DNA of 64,000 nucleotides from Quadrisphaera sp. RL12-1S (GTDB taxonomy: Bacteria > Actinomycetota > Actinomycetes > Actinomycetales > Quadrisphaeraceae), in contig NZ_JACNME010000002.1 of NCBI RefSeq assembly GCF_014270065.1, positions 1 through 64,000 on the forward strand, read 5' to 3'. A model generated the notes under the pieces. That model was not told the DNA's origin. It worked only from the letters and a program-made list of their open reading frames with translations, and did not search any database. Positions 24,436 to 33,398 of the stretch are shown piece by piece. The position numbers were made by a program, and so were the translations under genes. Position 1 is the first letter of the stretch, and each line of letters starts with the position of its first letter.

Positions 24436-24451
24436 GTCCAGCTCCTTGGAC
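24436..24451. promoter_or_regulatory. IclR operator site B
   Basis: GTCCA-GCTCCT-TGGAC, the same arm type and spacer length as sites C and E. Confidence 0.6.
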
Positions 24452-24453
24452 GG

Positions 24454-24483
24454 CTGACAGGGCGGGGGGCCGTCCAATATGCT
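24454..24483 (+). promoter_or_regulatory. putative iclR promoter
   Basis: CTGACA (24454-24459) and TATGCT (24478-24483) are 18 bp apart. The -10 lies inside operator C, so binding there should block transcription of iclR itself. Confidence 0.5.
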
Positions 24484-24489
24484 GGACGG
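24470..24489. promoter_or_regulatory. IclR operator site C
   Basis: CCGTCCA-ATATGC-TGGACGG, perfect 7-bp arms around 6 bp. It overlaps the predicted iclR -10 element, which suggests autorepression. Confidence 0.7.
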
Positions 24490-24536
24490 GCTGCGGTGGG
24501 GTGGTCCGCCGAGCACGCCCACCCGGAGGTCGCCCG

Positions 24537-25328
24537 ATGTCGGAGCAGGTCAACAGCCAGGGATCACCCGTCCCCGCCGTCGCGCGGGCCGCAGCACTGC
24601 TCGACGTGCTCGCCGCGGCCGGGGGCGCCCCCCTGTCGGTCAGCGAGCTCGCGCGGCAGCTGGGCCTGCCCAAGTCCTCCACGGCCAACCTGTGCCTGGC
24701 GCTGGAGTCGGAGCGGCTCGTGGTCCGCGGCGACACCGGCTACACCCTGGGCCGGCGCCTGGTGGAGCTCGGCGGCGCGTACCTGAGCACCGTCGACCAG
24801 GTGCGCGAGTTCTACGCCGCGTGCAAGCGCGCCCCGCTGATCTCGCGCCTGACCGCGCGCGTCGCGGTGCTGGAGGGGCTCGACGTCCTCTACCTCGCGC
24901 GGTACGACGGTGCGCAGCCGATCCGGCTCACGGCCAACATCGGTGACAGGTTCCCGGCGCACTGCACGGCCACGGGCAAGGTCCTCATGGCCGCCATGCC
25001 CCCGGCGGCCCTCGACGAGCGGCTGCGCGGGCGCACGCTCGCGGCGCTCACCGAGAGGTCCATCACCGACCACGCCCAGCTGCGCGCCGAGCTGGACCGG
25101 GTGCGCGAGCTGGGGTACGGCCTCGACGACGAGGAGACCACCCCGGGCGTGGTCTGCGTGGCCATCGCGGTGCCGGGCGCCCGCACGGACAGCGACACCT
25201 TCGCCATCAGCGCCACGACGGTGACCGCCGGCCTCGGGGGCGCCGACTCCGTCGACCTCGAGGCGGTCCGGGCCGACCTCGAGGTGATCGCCCAGTCCCT
25301 GGGCAACCCGCTGGTCGTCGCCCGCTGA
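24537..25328 (+). CDS. IclR-family transcriptional regulator
   Basis: 263 aa. The N-terminal winged helix covers about 12-70: VARAAALLDVLAAAGGAPLSVSELARQLGLPKSSTANLCLALE, with the recognition helix after PKSST. The effector domain follows, with ANIGDRFPAHCTATGKVLMAAM and YGLDDEETTPGVVCVAIAVPGA, typical of IclR proteins that bind small carboxylic or sugar acids. GGAGG lies 8-9 bases before the ATG. Inverted repeats of one type occur on both sides of the gene, so it probably controls the divergent cyclase/dehydrogenase operon, itself and the following transporter operon. Confidence 0.95.
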   Translation: MSEQVNSQGSPVPAVARAAALLDVLAAAGGAPLSVSELARQLGLPKSSTANLCLALESERLVVRGDTGYTLGRRLVELGGAYLSTVDQVREFYAACKRAPLISRLTARVAVLEGLDVLYLARYDGAQPIRLTANIGDRFPAHCTATGKVLMAAMPPAALDERLRGRTLAALTERSITDHAQLRAELDRVRELGYGLDDEETTPGVVCVAIAVPGARTDSDTFAISATTVTAGLGGADSVDLEAVRADLEVIAQSLGNPLVVAR

Positions 25329-25363
25329 GGGGGTGCGTCCCACTGCTCCCCGGCGTGATGACT

Positions 25364-25381
25364 TGCCAATCTGCTGAACGG
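25364..25381. promoter_or_regulatory. IclR operator site D (degenerate)
   Basis: TGCCAATCTGCTGAACGG matches the 18 bases around site C at 14 positions. It is centred 19 bp from site E, the same spacing as A to B, and overlaps a possible -35 (TTGCCA). Confidence 0.5.
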
Positions 25382-25400
25382 CGTCCATCATCGTGGACGC
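25381..25400. promoter_or_regulatory. IclR operator site E
   Basis: GCGTCCA-TCATCG-TGGACGC, perfect 7-bp arms around 6 bp, about 53 bases before the transporter ATPase start codon. Confidence 0.7.
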
Positions 25401-25452
25401 CGGGTGATGGAGCCCGGCCGCCGGTCACCGGCGCGACGTGCTGGAGGACTCC

Positions 25453-27012
25453 ATGGCCGAACCGCAGGAGGGCCGACTGCCCGGCGGCAGCGCGGCTCTG
25501 ACCCTCGGTGCGCCGCCCCTGGTGGCGGTGCGCGGCGCCAGCAAGCGCTTCGGCGCCACCCAGGCCCTGGGCGGTGTCGACCTCGACGTCCACGCCGGCT
25601 CCGTGGTGGCCCTCCTGGGGCAGAACGGCGCCGGCAAGTCGACCCTCATCAAGGCCCTGGCGGGCGTCTACACCCTCGACGAGGGCACCGCCGAGATCGT
25701 CGGGGAGCCGGTGGGCACCCCCGCCGCCGCGGCCCGCATCTCCTTCATCCACCAGGACCTCGGCCTGGTGGACGGCCTCACCGTCGCCGAGAACGTCGCC
25801 CTCGGGACGGGGTACCCGCGCCGTGGCCGGGCCGGTCGAGGCGGACCCTGGGCGCCGATCGACTGGCGCGCCGTCCGCCGCCGCGCCGACCGCGCCCTGG
25901 AGCTCATCGGCACCGAGGTCGACCCCCGCACCCAGGTGGCCGACCTGTCCCGCACCGAGCGCTCGCTCGTGGCCATCGGCCGCGCGCTGGTGGTCGACGC
26001 GAAGGTGCTCGTCCTGGACGAGCCGACCGCGAGCCTGCCCGTGGACGAGACCCACCGGCTGCTCTCGGTGGTGCGCGGACTGCGCGACGAGGGCCTGGGC
26101 ATCATCTACGTCACCCACCGCCTCGACGAGGTCTTCGCCATCGCCGACGAGGTGGTGGTCATGCGCGACGGCCGCGTGGTGGCCACCACGCCCCTGGCGC
26201 AGACCTCGCCCGAGGAGGTGGTCCGCCAGATCGTCGGGCGCAAGCCCGTCCCGCCGCCGCCCCCGGCGCCGCGGGAGTCCTCCGGCACCGCCCTGGAGCT
26301 CGACGCCGTGGTCGGCGAGCGCGTCGGCCCGGTGAGCATGTCCGTGCGCCGCGGCGAGGTGGTCGGCCTGGTGGGCCTGGCCGGTGCCGGGCACGTCGAG
26401 CTGGGCCGCACCGTCCTCGGCGACTCCACCTTCTACTCCGGCGCCATCCAGCTGGACGGCGAGCCGTACACCCCCACCGACGTCGCCACCGCGGTCCGCC
26501 GGGGCCTGGGGCTGGTCACCAGCGACCGCGCCGCCGAGGGCCTGGCCATGCCGCTGACCCTCACCGAGAACCTCCTGCCCAACCCGGCCCTCTCCGGTGA
26601 CAAGCCGTGGTCGTGGCGGCGCCAGGGCGCCGAGCGCCAGCGCGCCGCCGAGCTGGTCCGCACCTTCGGCGTCCGCCCGGACGACCCCGACCTGCCCGTC
26701 GGAGGCCTGTCCGGCGGCAACCAGCAGAAGATCATCCTCGGTCGCTGGCTGTCGACCGACGCCTCGGTCCTCGTGCTCGAGGAGCCCACCGCCGGCGTCG
26801 ACGTCGGGGCCAAGCACGAGATCTACACCCTCCTGGACGTCGCGCTCGAGCGCGGGCTCGCCGTCCTGCTCATCTCCACCGACTTCGAGGAGGTCGCCCA
26901 GGTGTCCCACCGAGCGCTCGTGTTCAAGGACGGCGAGATCGTCCGTGAGATCGGCCGGGAAGACCTCAGCGTCGCCACCCTGGTCGCCCTGGCCTCCGGA
27001 GCGCAGTCGTGA
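25453..27012 (+). CDS. sugar ABC transporter ATP-binding protein (RbsA/XylG type)
   Basis: 519 aa with two fused nucleotide-binding domains, as in ribose/xylose importers. Domain 1 has Walker A GQNGAGKST, signature-like DLSRTERSLVAIGRAL and Walker B VLVLDEPTAS with the following H-loop VTHRLDE. Domain 2 has a degenerate Walker A (GLAGAGHVELG), an intact signature LSGGNQQKIILGRW and VLVLEEPTAG; this asymmetry is normal for the family. GGAGG precedes the ATG. It powers uptake together with the permease and binding protein that follow. The operon is headed by IclR sites D and E. Confidence 0.95.
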   Translation: MAEPQEGRLPGGSAALTLGAPPLVAVRGASKRFGATQALGGVDLDVHAGSVVALLGQNGAGKSTLIKALAGVYTLDEGTAEIVGEPVGTPAAAARISFIHQDLGLVDGLTVAENVALGTGYPRRGRAGRGGPWAPIDWRAVRRRADRALELIGTEVDPRTQVADLSRTERSLVAIGRALVVDAKVLVLDEPTASLPVDETHRLLSVVRGLRDEGLGIIYVTHRLDEVFAIADEVVVMRDGRVVATTPLAQTSPEEVVRQIVGRKPVPPPPPAPRESSGTALELDAVVGERVGPVSMSVRRGEVVGLVGLAGAGHVELGRTVLGDSTFYSGAIQLDGEPYTPTDVATAVRRGLGLVTSDRAAEGLAMPLTLTENLLPNPALSGDKPWSWRRQGAERQRAAELVRTFGVRPDDPDLPVGGLSGGNQQKIILGRWLSTDASVLVLEEPTAGVDVGAKHEIYTLLDVALERGLAVLLISTDFEEVAQVSHRALVFKDGEIVREIGREDLSVATLVALASGAQS

Positions 27013-28166
27013 GCGCCGCCACCGAGGGCCGGTCCCCCCAGCAGCCCCCCCAGCAGCCCGCCGGCCAGGCCCCGGGGCGGTCGCCGCAGGCGGGGCCCCG
27101 CCCGGCCCGCCACCGCACCCCCCTGGTCGGCACCTGGGGCCTGCCGGTGCTCACCGTGCTGCTCTTCGCCGTGTTCGCCCTGGTCCTGCCCGACACCTTC
27201 CCCACCGCCACCAACCTGCGGGCCATCCTCACCAACCAGTCGATCCCGGCGCTGCTGGCGCTGGGCGCGATGATCCCCATCGTCACCGGCCGCTTCGACC
27301 TGTCGATCGGCTACGGCATCGGCCTGGCGCACGTGGTGACCATGTGGCTGCTGGTCAACACCGGCCTGTCCTGGCCGGTGGTCTTCCTGCTCGTCCTGGT
27401 CGGCGGCGTGGTCGTCGGCCTGGTCAACGGCCTGCTGGTGGAGGCCGCGCAGATCGACAGCTTCATCGCCACCCTCGGCACCGGCAGCGTGCTCTACGCC
27501 CTCACCGGCTGGATCACCGGCGGAGGCCGCATCGTGCCGGGCACGGCGGGCCTGCCGCCCGCGTTCACCGACCTCACCAACAGCTCCTTCCTCTTCCTGC
27601 CGGTGACGTTCTGGTACGTCGTCGTCCTGGGGGTGCTGCTGTGGGTGGCCCTGGAGCACCTGCCCATCGGCCGCTACCTCTACGTGGTGGGCGCCAACCC
27701 GCGCGCCGCCGCCCTGGTCGGCATCCGCAGCAGCCGCACCGTCGTCCTGGCCTTCGTCGGCTCGGCCGTGGTCACCGCGCTGGCCGGCGTGCTGCTGGCC
27801 GCCCAGCAGCAGATCGGCGACCCGAGCGCCGGCCAGTCGTACCTGCTGCCCGCCTTCGTCGGCGCGCTGCTCGGCTCGACCACCATCAAGCCCGGGCGGG
27901 CCAACGCGGTCGGCACCCTCGTGGCCGTCGCCGTGCTCGCCGTCGGCCTGTCGGGCCTGCAGCAGCTGGGCGCCGCGTTCTGGACCACGCCCCTGTTCAA
28001 CGGCCTGACCCTGCTGGCCGCCGTCGGCCTGGCCGGGTACGCCGCCCGCCGCCGCCAGCGGGCCGGTGCCGCAGCCGGCGCCGCCGGTCGCTCCAGCGGC
28101 GCCGCGCCCGGCTCCGCGTCCCCCGCCCCGTCGGGCCCGTCGGGTCCGTCGAGCCCGGCGAGCTGA
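27009..28166 (+). CDS. sugar ABC transporter permease (RbsC type)
   Basis: 385 aa with about nine to ten hydrophobic segments. LALGAMIPIVTGRFDLSIGYGIGLAHV and VNGLLVEAAQIDSFIATLGTGSVLYAL are the standard BPD_transp_2 motifs, and GANPRAAALVGIRSSRTVVLAFV is the cytoplasmic loop that contacts the ATPase. The GTG start overlaps the ATPase stop (GTGA). Both ends are extended by low-complexity Pro/Gln/Ser sequence. It probably works as a homodimer. Confidence 0.94.
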   Translation: MSAATEGRSPQQPPQQPAGQAPGRSPQAGPRPARHRTPLVGTWGLPVLTVLLFAVFALVLPDTFPTATNLRAILTNQSIPALLALGAMIPIVTGRFDLSIGYGIGLAHVVTMWLLVNTGLSWPVVFLLVLVGGVVVGLVNGLLVEAAQIDSFIATLGTGSVLYALTGWITGGGRIVPGTAGLPPAFTDLTNSSFLFLPVTFWYVVVLGVLLWVALEHLPIGRYLYVVGANPRAAALVGIRSSRTVVLAFVGSAVVTALAGVLLAAQQQIGDPSAGQSYLLPAFVGALLGSTTIKPGRANAVGTLVAVAVLAVGLSGLQQLGAAFWTTPLFNGLTLLAAVGLAGYAARRRQRAGAAAGAAGRSSGAAPGSASPAPSGPSGPSSPAS

Positions 28167-28219
28167 CCCACCACCCCGTCCCGCACGCACCCCGCTGCAC
28201 CGTCATCGAAGGAGACGAC

Positions 28220-29404
28220 ATGCGCACCAGCACCTCCCCCCGCTCCACCCCCTCCCTGGCGTCCCGCACCCGGCTGGCCTGGCGCCTGGCCGCCGTCGGC
28301 GGCGTGGCCGCCCTGGCGCTCACCGGCTGCTCGAAGGGCTCCGACCAGACGTCCGCCGCCGCCACCGCCACCGGGCAGGGCTCCTGCCCCGACGTCGTCG
28401 CCACCGCCCAGACCGCGGTCAAGGCAGCCACCGCCACCGACGCCCCCTGGGACGGCCCCACCACGGGTGCCACCGCGCAGTCGGGCAAGACCATCGCCTA
28501 CGTCGCCCAGACCATGACCAACCCCGGCGTCGCCGGGGTGGCCAAGGGCATCCAGGAGGCGGCCGCCAAGATCGGCTGGGACGTCCGCATCCTCGACGGC
28601 CAGGGGGACCAGGCCGGCATCCAGAACGCGTTCGGCCAGGCGCTCGCGCTGAACCCGGCGGGCATCGTCGTCGGCGGGTTCGACCCGAAGTCCACCCAGG
28701 CGCAGATGGACCAGGCGAAGGCCGCGAACATCCCCGTCATCGGCTGGCACGCCGTGGGCACCCCCGGGCCCAGCACCGACCCGGCCCTGTTCACCAACGT
28801 CACCACCAAGGTGGAGGACGTCGCCAAGATCAGCGCGCAGTACATCATCGCCCAGTCCAACGGCACGGCCGGCGTGGTCGTCTTCACCGACGACTCCATC
28901 CCCTTCGCCGCCGGCAAGGCGCAGATGATCGAGCAGGAGCTCGGCACCTGCAGCAGCGTCAAGGTGCTCAACAAGTCGAACATCCCGATCCCGGACGCCG
29001 GCACCCGCACGCCGCAGGAGTTCTCCTCCCTGGCCTCCCGCCTCGGGGACTCCTGGACCTACTCGGTGGCCATCAACGACCTGTACTTCGACAACGCCGC
29101 CACCCCGCTGCGCGCCGCCGGCAAGCAGGGCAACGGCGCCCCGTACAACGTCGGCGCCGGTGACGGCTCCGAGGCGGCCTTCCAGCGCATCGCCAGCGGC
29201 CAGTACCAGGCCGCCACCGTGCCCGAGCCGCTGAACCAGGAGGGCTGGCAGATCGTCGACGAGTTCAACCGCGCCTTCGCCGGCCAGCAGGCCAGCGGGT
29301 ACGTCCCGGCGATCCACATCACCGACAAGGACAACGTCGGCACCACCACCACGTGGGACCCGGCCGGGTACCGCGAGGCCTACGCGAAGATCTGGGGCAA
29401 GTGA
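28220..29404 (+). CDS. sugar ABC transporter substrate-binding lipoprotein
   Basis: 394 aa with a lipoprotein signal: a basic N-region, a hydrophobic core and LTGC, giving a lipid-anchored Cys at about residue 36. The mature protein has the periplasmic binding protein type 1 pattern: IAYVAQTMTNPGVAGVAKGIQEAAAKIGWDV, LNPAGIVVGGFD, IPVIGWHAVG and AAINDLYFDNAATPLR-type segments. GGAG precedes the ATG. The ligand is unknown; the adjoining dehydrogenases suggest a sugar acid or its parent sugar. Confidence 0.93.
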   Translation: MRTSTSPRSTPSLASRTRLAWRLAAVGGVAALALTGCSKGSDQTSAAATATGQGSCPDVVATAQTAVKAATATDAPWDGPTTGATAQSGKTIAYVAQTMTNPGVAGVAKGIQEAAAKIGWDVRILDGQGDQAGIQNAFGQALALNPAGIVVGGFDPKSTQAQMDQAKAANIPVIGWHAVGTPGPSTDPALFTNVTTKVEDVAKISAQYIIAQSNGTAGVVVFTDDSIPFAAGKAQMIEQELGTCSSVKVLNKSNIPIPDAGTRTPQEFSSLASRLGDSWTYSVAINDLYFDNAATPLRAAGKQGNGAPYNVGAGDGSEAAFQRIASGQYQAATVPEPLNQEGWQIVDEFNRAFAGQQASGYVPAIHITDKDNVGTTTTWDPAGYREAYAKIWGK

Positions 29405-30504
29405 GCCGCCCGCTGCAGGTCCTCGTCGCGGCGCCGCTGTCCTGCGACCCGACCCCCGTCGTCGAGGCCGCGCTGGCCGCGGCCTCGACGACGGGGGAGG
29501 GCGCCGACGGCGATGACCGCGAGGTGGTCCTGCACCACCGCCCCGACCTGCTGCCGCCGCAGCGCTGGGTGGCCGACCACCGCGGCCCCGACGGGTGGCG
29601 GCGCAGCGACGACGCCGAGCGCGAGTGGCAGGCGCTGCTCGCCGAGGCCGACGTGCTGCTGGGCGTGCCCGGCGACGGCCCCGCGGGCCTGGCCGACGCC
29701 GTCGCCCGCGCCCCCCGGCTCACCTGGGTGCAGGGCACCGCCGCCGGCGCCGGCGAGCAGCTCGTCGGCGCGGGTCTGCCCGCTGCGGACCTCGAGCGGC
29801 TCACCGTCACCAGCGCCGCGGGCGTGCACGCCCGACCGCTGGCCGAGTTCGCCCTCTTCGGGCTGCTGGCCATGGCCAAGGACGCCGACCGGCTCCGCGC
29901 CCACCAGGCCTCCCACCGCTGGGCGCCGCGCTGGCCGCTGCGTCCGCTCGCGGGCCAGCGGGTGCTGGTGCTCGGGCTGGGAGGCATCGGCCGCGAGCTC
30001 GCCCGGATGCTCGGCGCGCTCGGGGTGGAGGTGGTGGGCACCCGCCGCTCGACCGGAAGCGTGCCCGAGGGCGTGGCGCGGGTGGTGCAGGACGACGACG
30101 GCGACGCGGTCGAGGCCGAGCTGGCCGGGGCCGACGCCGTGGTCTCGTGCCTGCCGGGCACGGGGAGCACCCGCGGCTGGCTCGACGCGCGCCGCCTGGC
30201 GCTGCTGCCGCCGCACGCCGTGGTGGTCAACGTGGGCCGCGGCACCGTGGTCGACACCGGCGCGCTGCTCGCGGCGCTCGAGGCCGGCGCCCTGCGCGGC
30301 GCGGTCCTGGACGTCACCGACCCGGAGCCGCTGCCTGCGGACCACCCCCTGTGGGACCGCACGGACGTGGTGATCAGCCCGCACACCGCCGCCCTCGCCG
30401 TCGACGAGGACGACTCGATCGTCGCGCTGTTCGCCGACAACCTCGTCCGCCACCTGCGCGGCGAGCCGCTGCTCAACACCGTCTCGGCCGACCGCGGCTA
30501 CTGA
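29401..30504 (+). CDS. D-2-hydroxyacid dehydrogenase
   Basis: 367 aa from a GTG that overlaps the stop of the binding-protein gene (GTGA). VLVLGLGGIGRELARMLGALG is the NAD-binding loop, with Arg in VVNVGRGTVVDTGAL, acid in LDVTDPEPLPADHPLW and His in VVISPHTAAL. VTSAAGVHARPLAEFALFGLLAMAK matches the substrate loop of glyoxylate/2-ketogluconate-type reductases. It probably interconverts a 2-keto sugar acid and its hydroxyacid. It is co-transcribed with the importer. Confidence 0.92.
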   Translation: MSRPLQVLVAAPLSCDPTPVVEAALAAASTTGEGADGDDREVVLHHRPDLLPPQRWVADHRGPDGWRRSDDAEREWQALLAEADVLLGVPGDGPAGLADAVARAPRLTWVQGTAAGAGEQLVGAGLPAADLERLTVTSAAGVHARPLAEFALFGLLAMAKDADRLRAHQASHRWAPRWPLRPLAGQRVLVLGLGGIGRELARMLGALGVEVVGTRRSTGSVPEGVARVVQDDDGDAVEAELAGADAVVSCLPGTGSTRGWLDARRLALLPPHAVVVNVGRGTVVDTGALLAALEAGALRGAVLDVTDPEPLPADHPLWDRTDVVISPHTAALAVDEDDSIVALFADNLVRHLRGEPLLNTVSADRGY

Positions 30505-30541
30505 GCGGCTCCTGAGCGGCTCCTGAGAGGAGAGGCACCTG

Positions 30542-31339
30542 ATGACGTCCCACCCCCTGTTCGACATCTCCGGCACCACGGCGCTGGTCACCGGCTCCAG
30601 CCGGGGCATCGGCCTCGCGCTGGCCCACGGCCTGCTCGAGGCCGGGTGCACCGTGGTGCTCAACGCCCGCGACCCGCAGCGCCTGGAGGCCGCGCGCGAG
30701 CAGCTCGAGACCTCCGAGGCGGGCCGCCGGGCCGCCGACGCGGGCGGTCGCGTGCTGGCCGTGCCGTTCGACGGCACCGACGCCGGTGCCGTCCGCGAGG
30801 GCGTGGCCCGGGTGGAGGAGGAGGCCGGCCCGATCGGCGTCCTGGTCAACAACACGGGGATGCAGCACCGCCAGCCGCTGCTGGAGTTCCCGGACGAGAA
30901 GTGGCACCAGCTGCTGGCCACCAACCTCACCAGCGCCTTCTTCGTGGGGCGCGAGGTGGCCCGGCGCATGGCGCCGCGCGGCCGGGGCAAGATCATCAAC
31001 ATCGCCTCGCTGCAGTCGGAGGTGACGCGCCCCGGCATCACGCCGTACGCCGCCACCAAGGGCGGCCTGAAGATGCTCACCAAGGGCATGTGCGCCGACC
31101 TCGCCCCCTCCGGCATCTGCGTCAACGCCATCGGGCCGGGCTACTTCGACACCGAGCTGACGCAGGCCCTGGTGGCGGACGAGCAGTTCAGCGCCTGGGT
31201 GCGCGGACGCACGCCCGCCGGCCGGTGGGGCGACGTGAGGGACCTCGTGGGGGCCCTGCTGTTCCTGGCCAGCCCCGCCTCCGACTTCGTCAACGGCCAG
31301 GTCGTCTACGTGGACGGAGGCATGACGTGCGTGCTGTGA
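30542..31339 (+). CDS. short-chain dehydrogenase, gluconate 5-dehydrogenase-like
   Basis: 265 aa classical SDR. TALVTGSSRGIGLALAHGLLEAG is the cofactor loop, VLVNNTG the NNAG-type motif, and the catalytic Ser-Tyr-Lys set is in NIASLQ / YAATKGGLKMLTK. ICVNAIGPGYFDTELTQALV and the C-terminal FVNGQVVYVDGGMT match IdnO-type gluconate 5-dehydrogenases, which reduce 5-ketogluconate to gluconate. Specificity is inferred from overall similarity and from the next gene. A GAGAGGAG stretch precedes the ATG. The last codons overlap the next start. Confidence 0.9.
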   Translation: MTSHPLFDISGTTALVTGSSRGIGLALAHGLLEAGCTVVLNARDPQRLEAAREQLETSEAGRRAADAGGRVLAVPFDGTDAGAVREGVARVEEEAGPIGVLVNNTGMQHRQPLLEFPDEKWHQLLATNLTSAFFVGREVARRMAPRGRGKIINIASLQSEVTRPGITPYAATKGGLKMLTKGMCADLAPSGICVNAIGPGYFDTELTQALVADEQFSAWVRGRTPAGRWGDVRDLVGALLFLASPASDFVNGQVVYVDGGMTCVL

Positions 31340-32385
31340 CCACCCGCGCCGCGGGGGACCTGCGCGTCGAGGAGCTGCCCACCCCCGCCCCCGGCCACGG
31401 CCAGGTCGCGGTGCGCATCGCCTACGGCGGCATCTGCGGCTCCGACCTGCACTACTACCACCGCGGCGGGGTGGGCGACTTCCTCGTCCGGGAGCCCCTC
31501 GTGCTCGGCCACGAGGTCTCCGGCACCGTCGAGGCGCTCGGCGACGGCGTCACCGCGGGCGTGGACGCCCCGGCGGTCGGCACCGCGGTCACCGTGCACC
31601 CGGCCACCCCGTGCGGGCAGTGCCGCCAGTGCCGGGCGGGGCGCCCCAACACCTGCCCCCGCACCCGCTACCTCGGCAGCGCCGCGCACCTGCCGCACGT
31701 GCAGGGGGGCTTCACCGATGTGCTCGTGGTGCCCGCCGAGCAGGTGGTGGGCCTGCCCGAGCAGCTCTCCGCCGGTCACGGCCTGCAGCGCGCGGCGCTC
31801 GCGGAGCCGCTCGCGGTGGCTCTGCACGCGCTGCACCGCGCCGGCGACCTCGACGGCCGCCGGGTGCTGGTCACCGGCGCCGGCCCGATCGGCGCGCTCG
31901 TGGCCGCGGCGGCCCGGCACGCCGGCGCGGCCGAGGTGGTGGTCAGCGACCTGGTCGACGAGGCCCTGCAGGTCGCACTCGCCGTCGGGGCGACCCGGGT
32001 GGAGAGGGCCGACGCGCTGTCGGCCTCGCTGACCAGCGACGGGCCGCTCGACGTCGACGTCGCCATCGAGGCCTCGGGCGCCCCTCCGGCGCTCACCACC
32101 TGCGTCGAGCACGTCGTGCGCGGCGGGGTGGTGGTGCAGCTGGGGCTCCTGCCGCCCGGGTCCGTGCCCTTCCCCGGCAACCTCACCGTGACCCACGAGG
32201 TGGACGTGCGCGGCGCGTTCCGCTTCACCACGGAGATCCACGACGCCGTCGCGCTCCTGGCGGACGGACTCCCCGTCGACGCCGTGCTCACGCAGACCTA
32301 CCCCGTGGCCGACGCCAGGGCGGCGTTCGACCTCGCCGGGGACCGGACGCGCGCCAGCAAGGTGCTGCTCGACCTCACCGCCTGA
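31327..32385 (+). CDS. zinc-dependent alcohol dehydrogenase, L-idonate 5-dehydrogenase-like
   Basis: 352 aa from a GTG lying 13 bases inside the preceding gene. Catalytic zinc ligands are visible in GICGSDLHYYHRGG and LGHEVSG, and the structural zinc site as CGQCRQCRAGRPNTC. VLVTGAGPIGALVAAAARHAGAAEVVVSD is the NAD(P) loop. CGSDLHYYHRGGVGDFLVREPLVLGHEVSG is the form found in L-idonate 5-dehydrogenases. Together with the SDR it would convert L-idonate to 5-ketogluconate and then to gluconate. Confidence 0.88.
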   Translation: MRAVTTRAAGDLRVEELPTPAPGHGQVAVRIAYGGICGSDLHYYHRGGVGDFLVREPLVLGHEVSGTVEALGDGVTAGVDAPAVGTAVTVHPATPCGQCRQCRAGRPNTCPRTRYLGSAAHLPHVQGGFTDVLVVPAEQVVGLPEQLSAGHGLQRAALAEPLAVALHALHRAGDLDGRRVLVTGAGPIGALVAAAARHAGAAEVVVSDLVDEALQVALAVGATRVERADALSASLTSDGPLDVDVAIEASGAPPALTTCVEHVVRGGVVVQLGLLPPGSVPFPGNLTVTHEVDVRGAFRFTTEIHDAVALLADGLPVDAVLTQTYPVADARAAFDLAGDRTRASKVLLDLTA

Positions 32386-32404
32386 CCGACCCGCGGAGGC
32401 CGCT

Positions 32405-33394
32405 GTGGCGAGGGGCACCGACGACGAGCTGCAGCGGGAGCACCTGCTGCAGCTCGTCGCGCGCCGGTACTGGCTGGAGGGGCGCACGCAGCAGGAGGTC
32501 GCCGACGAGCTCTCCTTCAGCCGGGTCAGCGTCTCGCGCCTGCTCGACGAGGGCCGGCGCCGCGGGGTGGTGCGCATCACCGTCGGCGAGCCCGTCGACC
32601 GCGACCGCGAGCTGGAGCGCCTCCTGACCGCCCTGCTGCGCCGTCGGGGTGGCGGCCGCGCGCTGCGCACGTGCCGCGTGGTGCAGTCGCTCGGGCGCTC
32701 CCAGCAGGCCGACCAGCGCCTGGCGGGACGCGAGGCGGCCCGCGTGCTGGCGGGGGTGCTGGAGCCGGCGAGCCGGTTCGGCATCGCGTCGAGCCGCACG
32801 ATGGCGCCCGTCCTGGGCTTCACCGCGCTGCTGCCCCGCCCCGCGGTGGTGGTCGAGCTGCTCGGGTCGGGCAGGCCCGGGCGCCGCGGTGGCGGGGGAG
32901 CGGGGGTGGGGGCGGAGGCCGCCCACCTGCTGGGAGCCCGGCACGTCGACGTGCCGACGCCCTTCGTCCACCGCACCGCGGAGCGGGCCGCGGTGGCGCG
33001 CCGCCGCCACGTCGTCCAGGAGGCGCTCGAGGTGGGCTGCCGCGCTGACGTCGCGCTCTTCGGGGCCGGGTCCCTGCAGCGCTTCGACGGCACCGGGGCG
33101 CACGCCCCCGTGGCCGCCCAGGCCCTGGCCGAGGCGGCGCAGGACGGGGCCGTCGGTCACCTGCTGGGCTTCTTCGTGGACCGCGCCGGCCGTCACGTGC
33201 CCACCGGCGTGGACGCGCTGCGCGTGGGGATCGGGCTGGACCAGCTGCGCGGGGTGCCCCGCCGGGTGCTGCTGGCGCGCGGCCCGGAGCGGGCCGCCGT
33301 CATCGGGGGCGCGGTGGCCGCCGGCCTCGTGACGGACCTGGTCACGGACACCGCGGCGGCGGCGGCCGTGCTGGCCGCCGCCGCCCGGCCCTGA
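32405..33394 (+). CDS. SorC/DeoR-type sugar-binding transcriptional regulator
   Basis: 329 aa. An N-terminal helix-turn-helix (LVARRYWLEGRTQQEVADELSFSRVSVSRLLDEGRRRGVV) is typical of the SorC family. The sugar-binding domain follows, with LFGAGSLQRF and HLLGFFVDRAGRHVP, and the late GGAVAAGLV; such domains bind sugar phosphates. Gly-rich and Arg-rich insertions near 80 and 150 are unusual. GGAGG is 8-12 bases before the GTG. It is the last gene of the transporter/dehydrogenase operon and converges with the GntP gene, which it may also control. Confidence 0.85.
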   Translation: MARGTDDELQREHLLQLVARRYWLEGRTQQEVADELSFSRVSVSRLLDEGRRRGVVRITVGEPVDRDRELERLLTALLRRRGGGRALRTCRVVQSLGRSQQADQRLAGREAARVLAGVLEPASRFGIASSRTMAPVLGFTALLPRPAVVVELLGSGRPGRRGGGGAGVGAEAAHLLGARHVDVPTPFVHRTAERAAVARRRHVVQEALEVGCRADVALFGAGSLQRFDGTGAHAPVAAQALAEAAQDGAVGHLLGFFVDRAGRHVPTGVDALRVGIGLDQLRGVPRRVLLARGPERAAVIGGAVAAGLVTDLVTDTAAAAAVLAAAARP

Positions 33395-33398
33395 GGCC

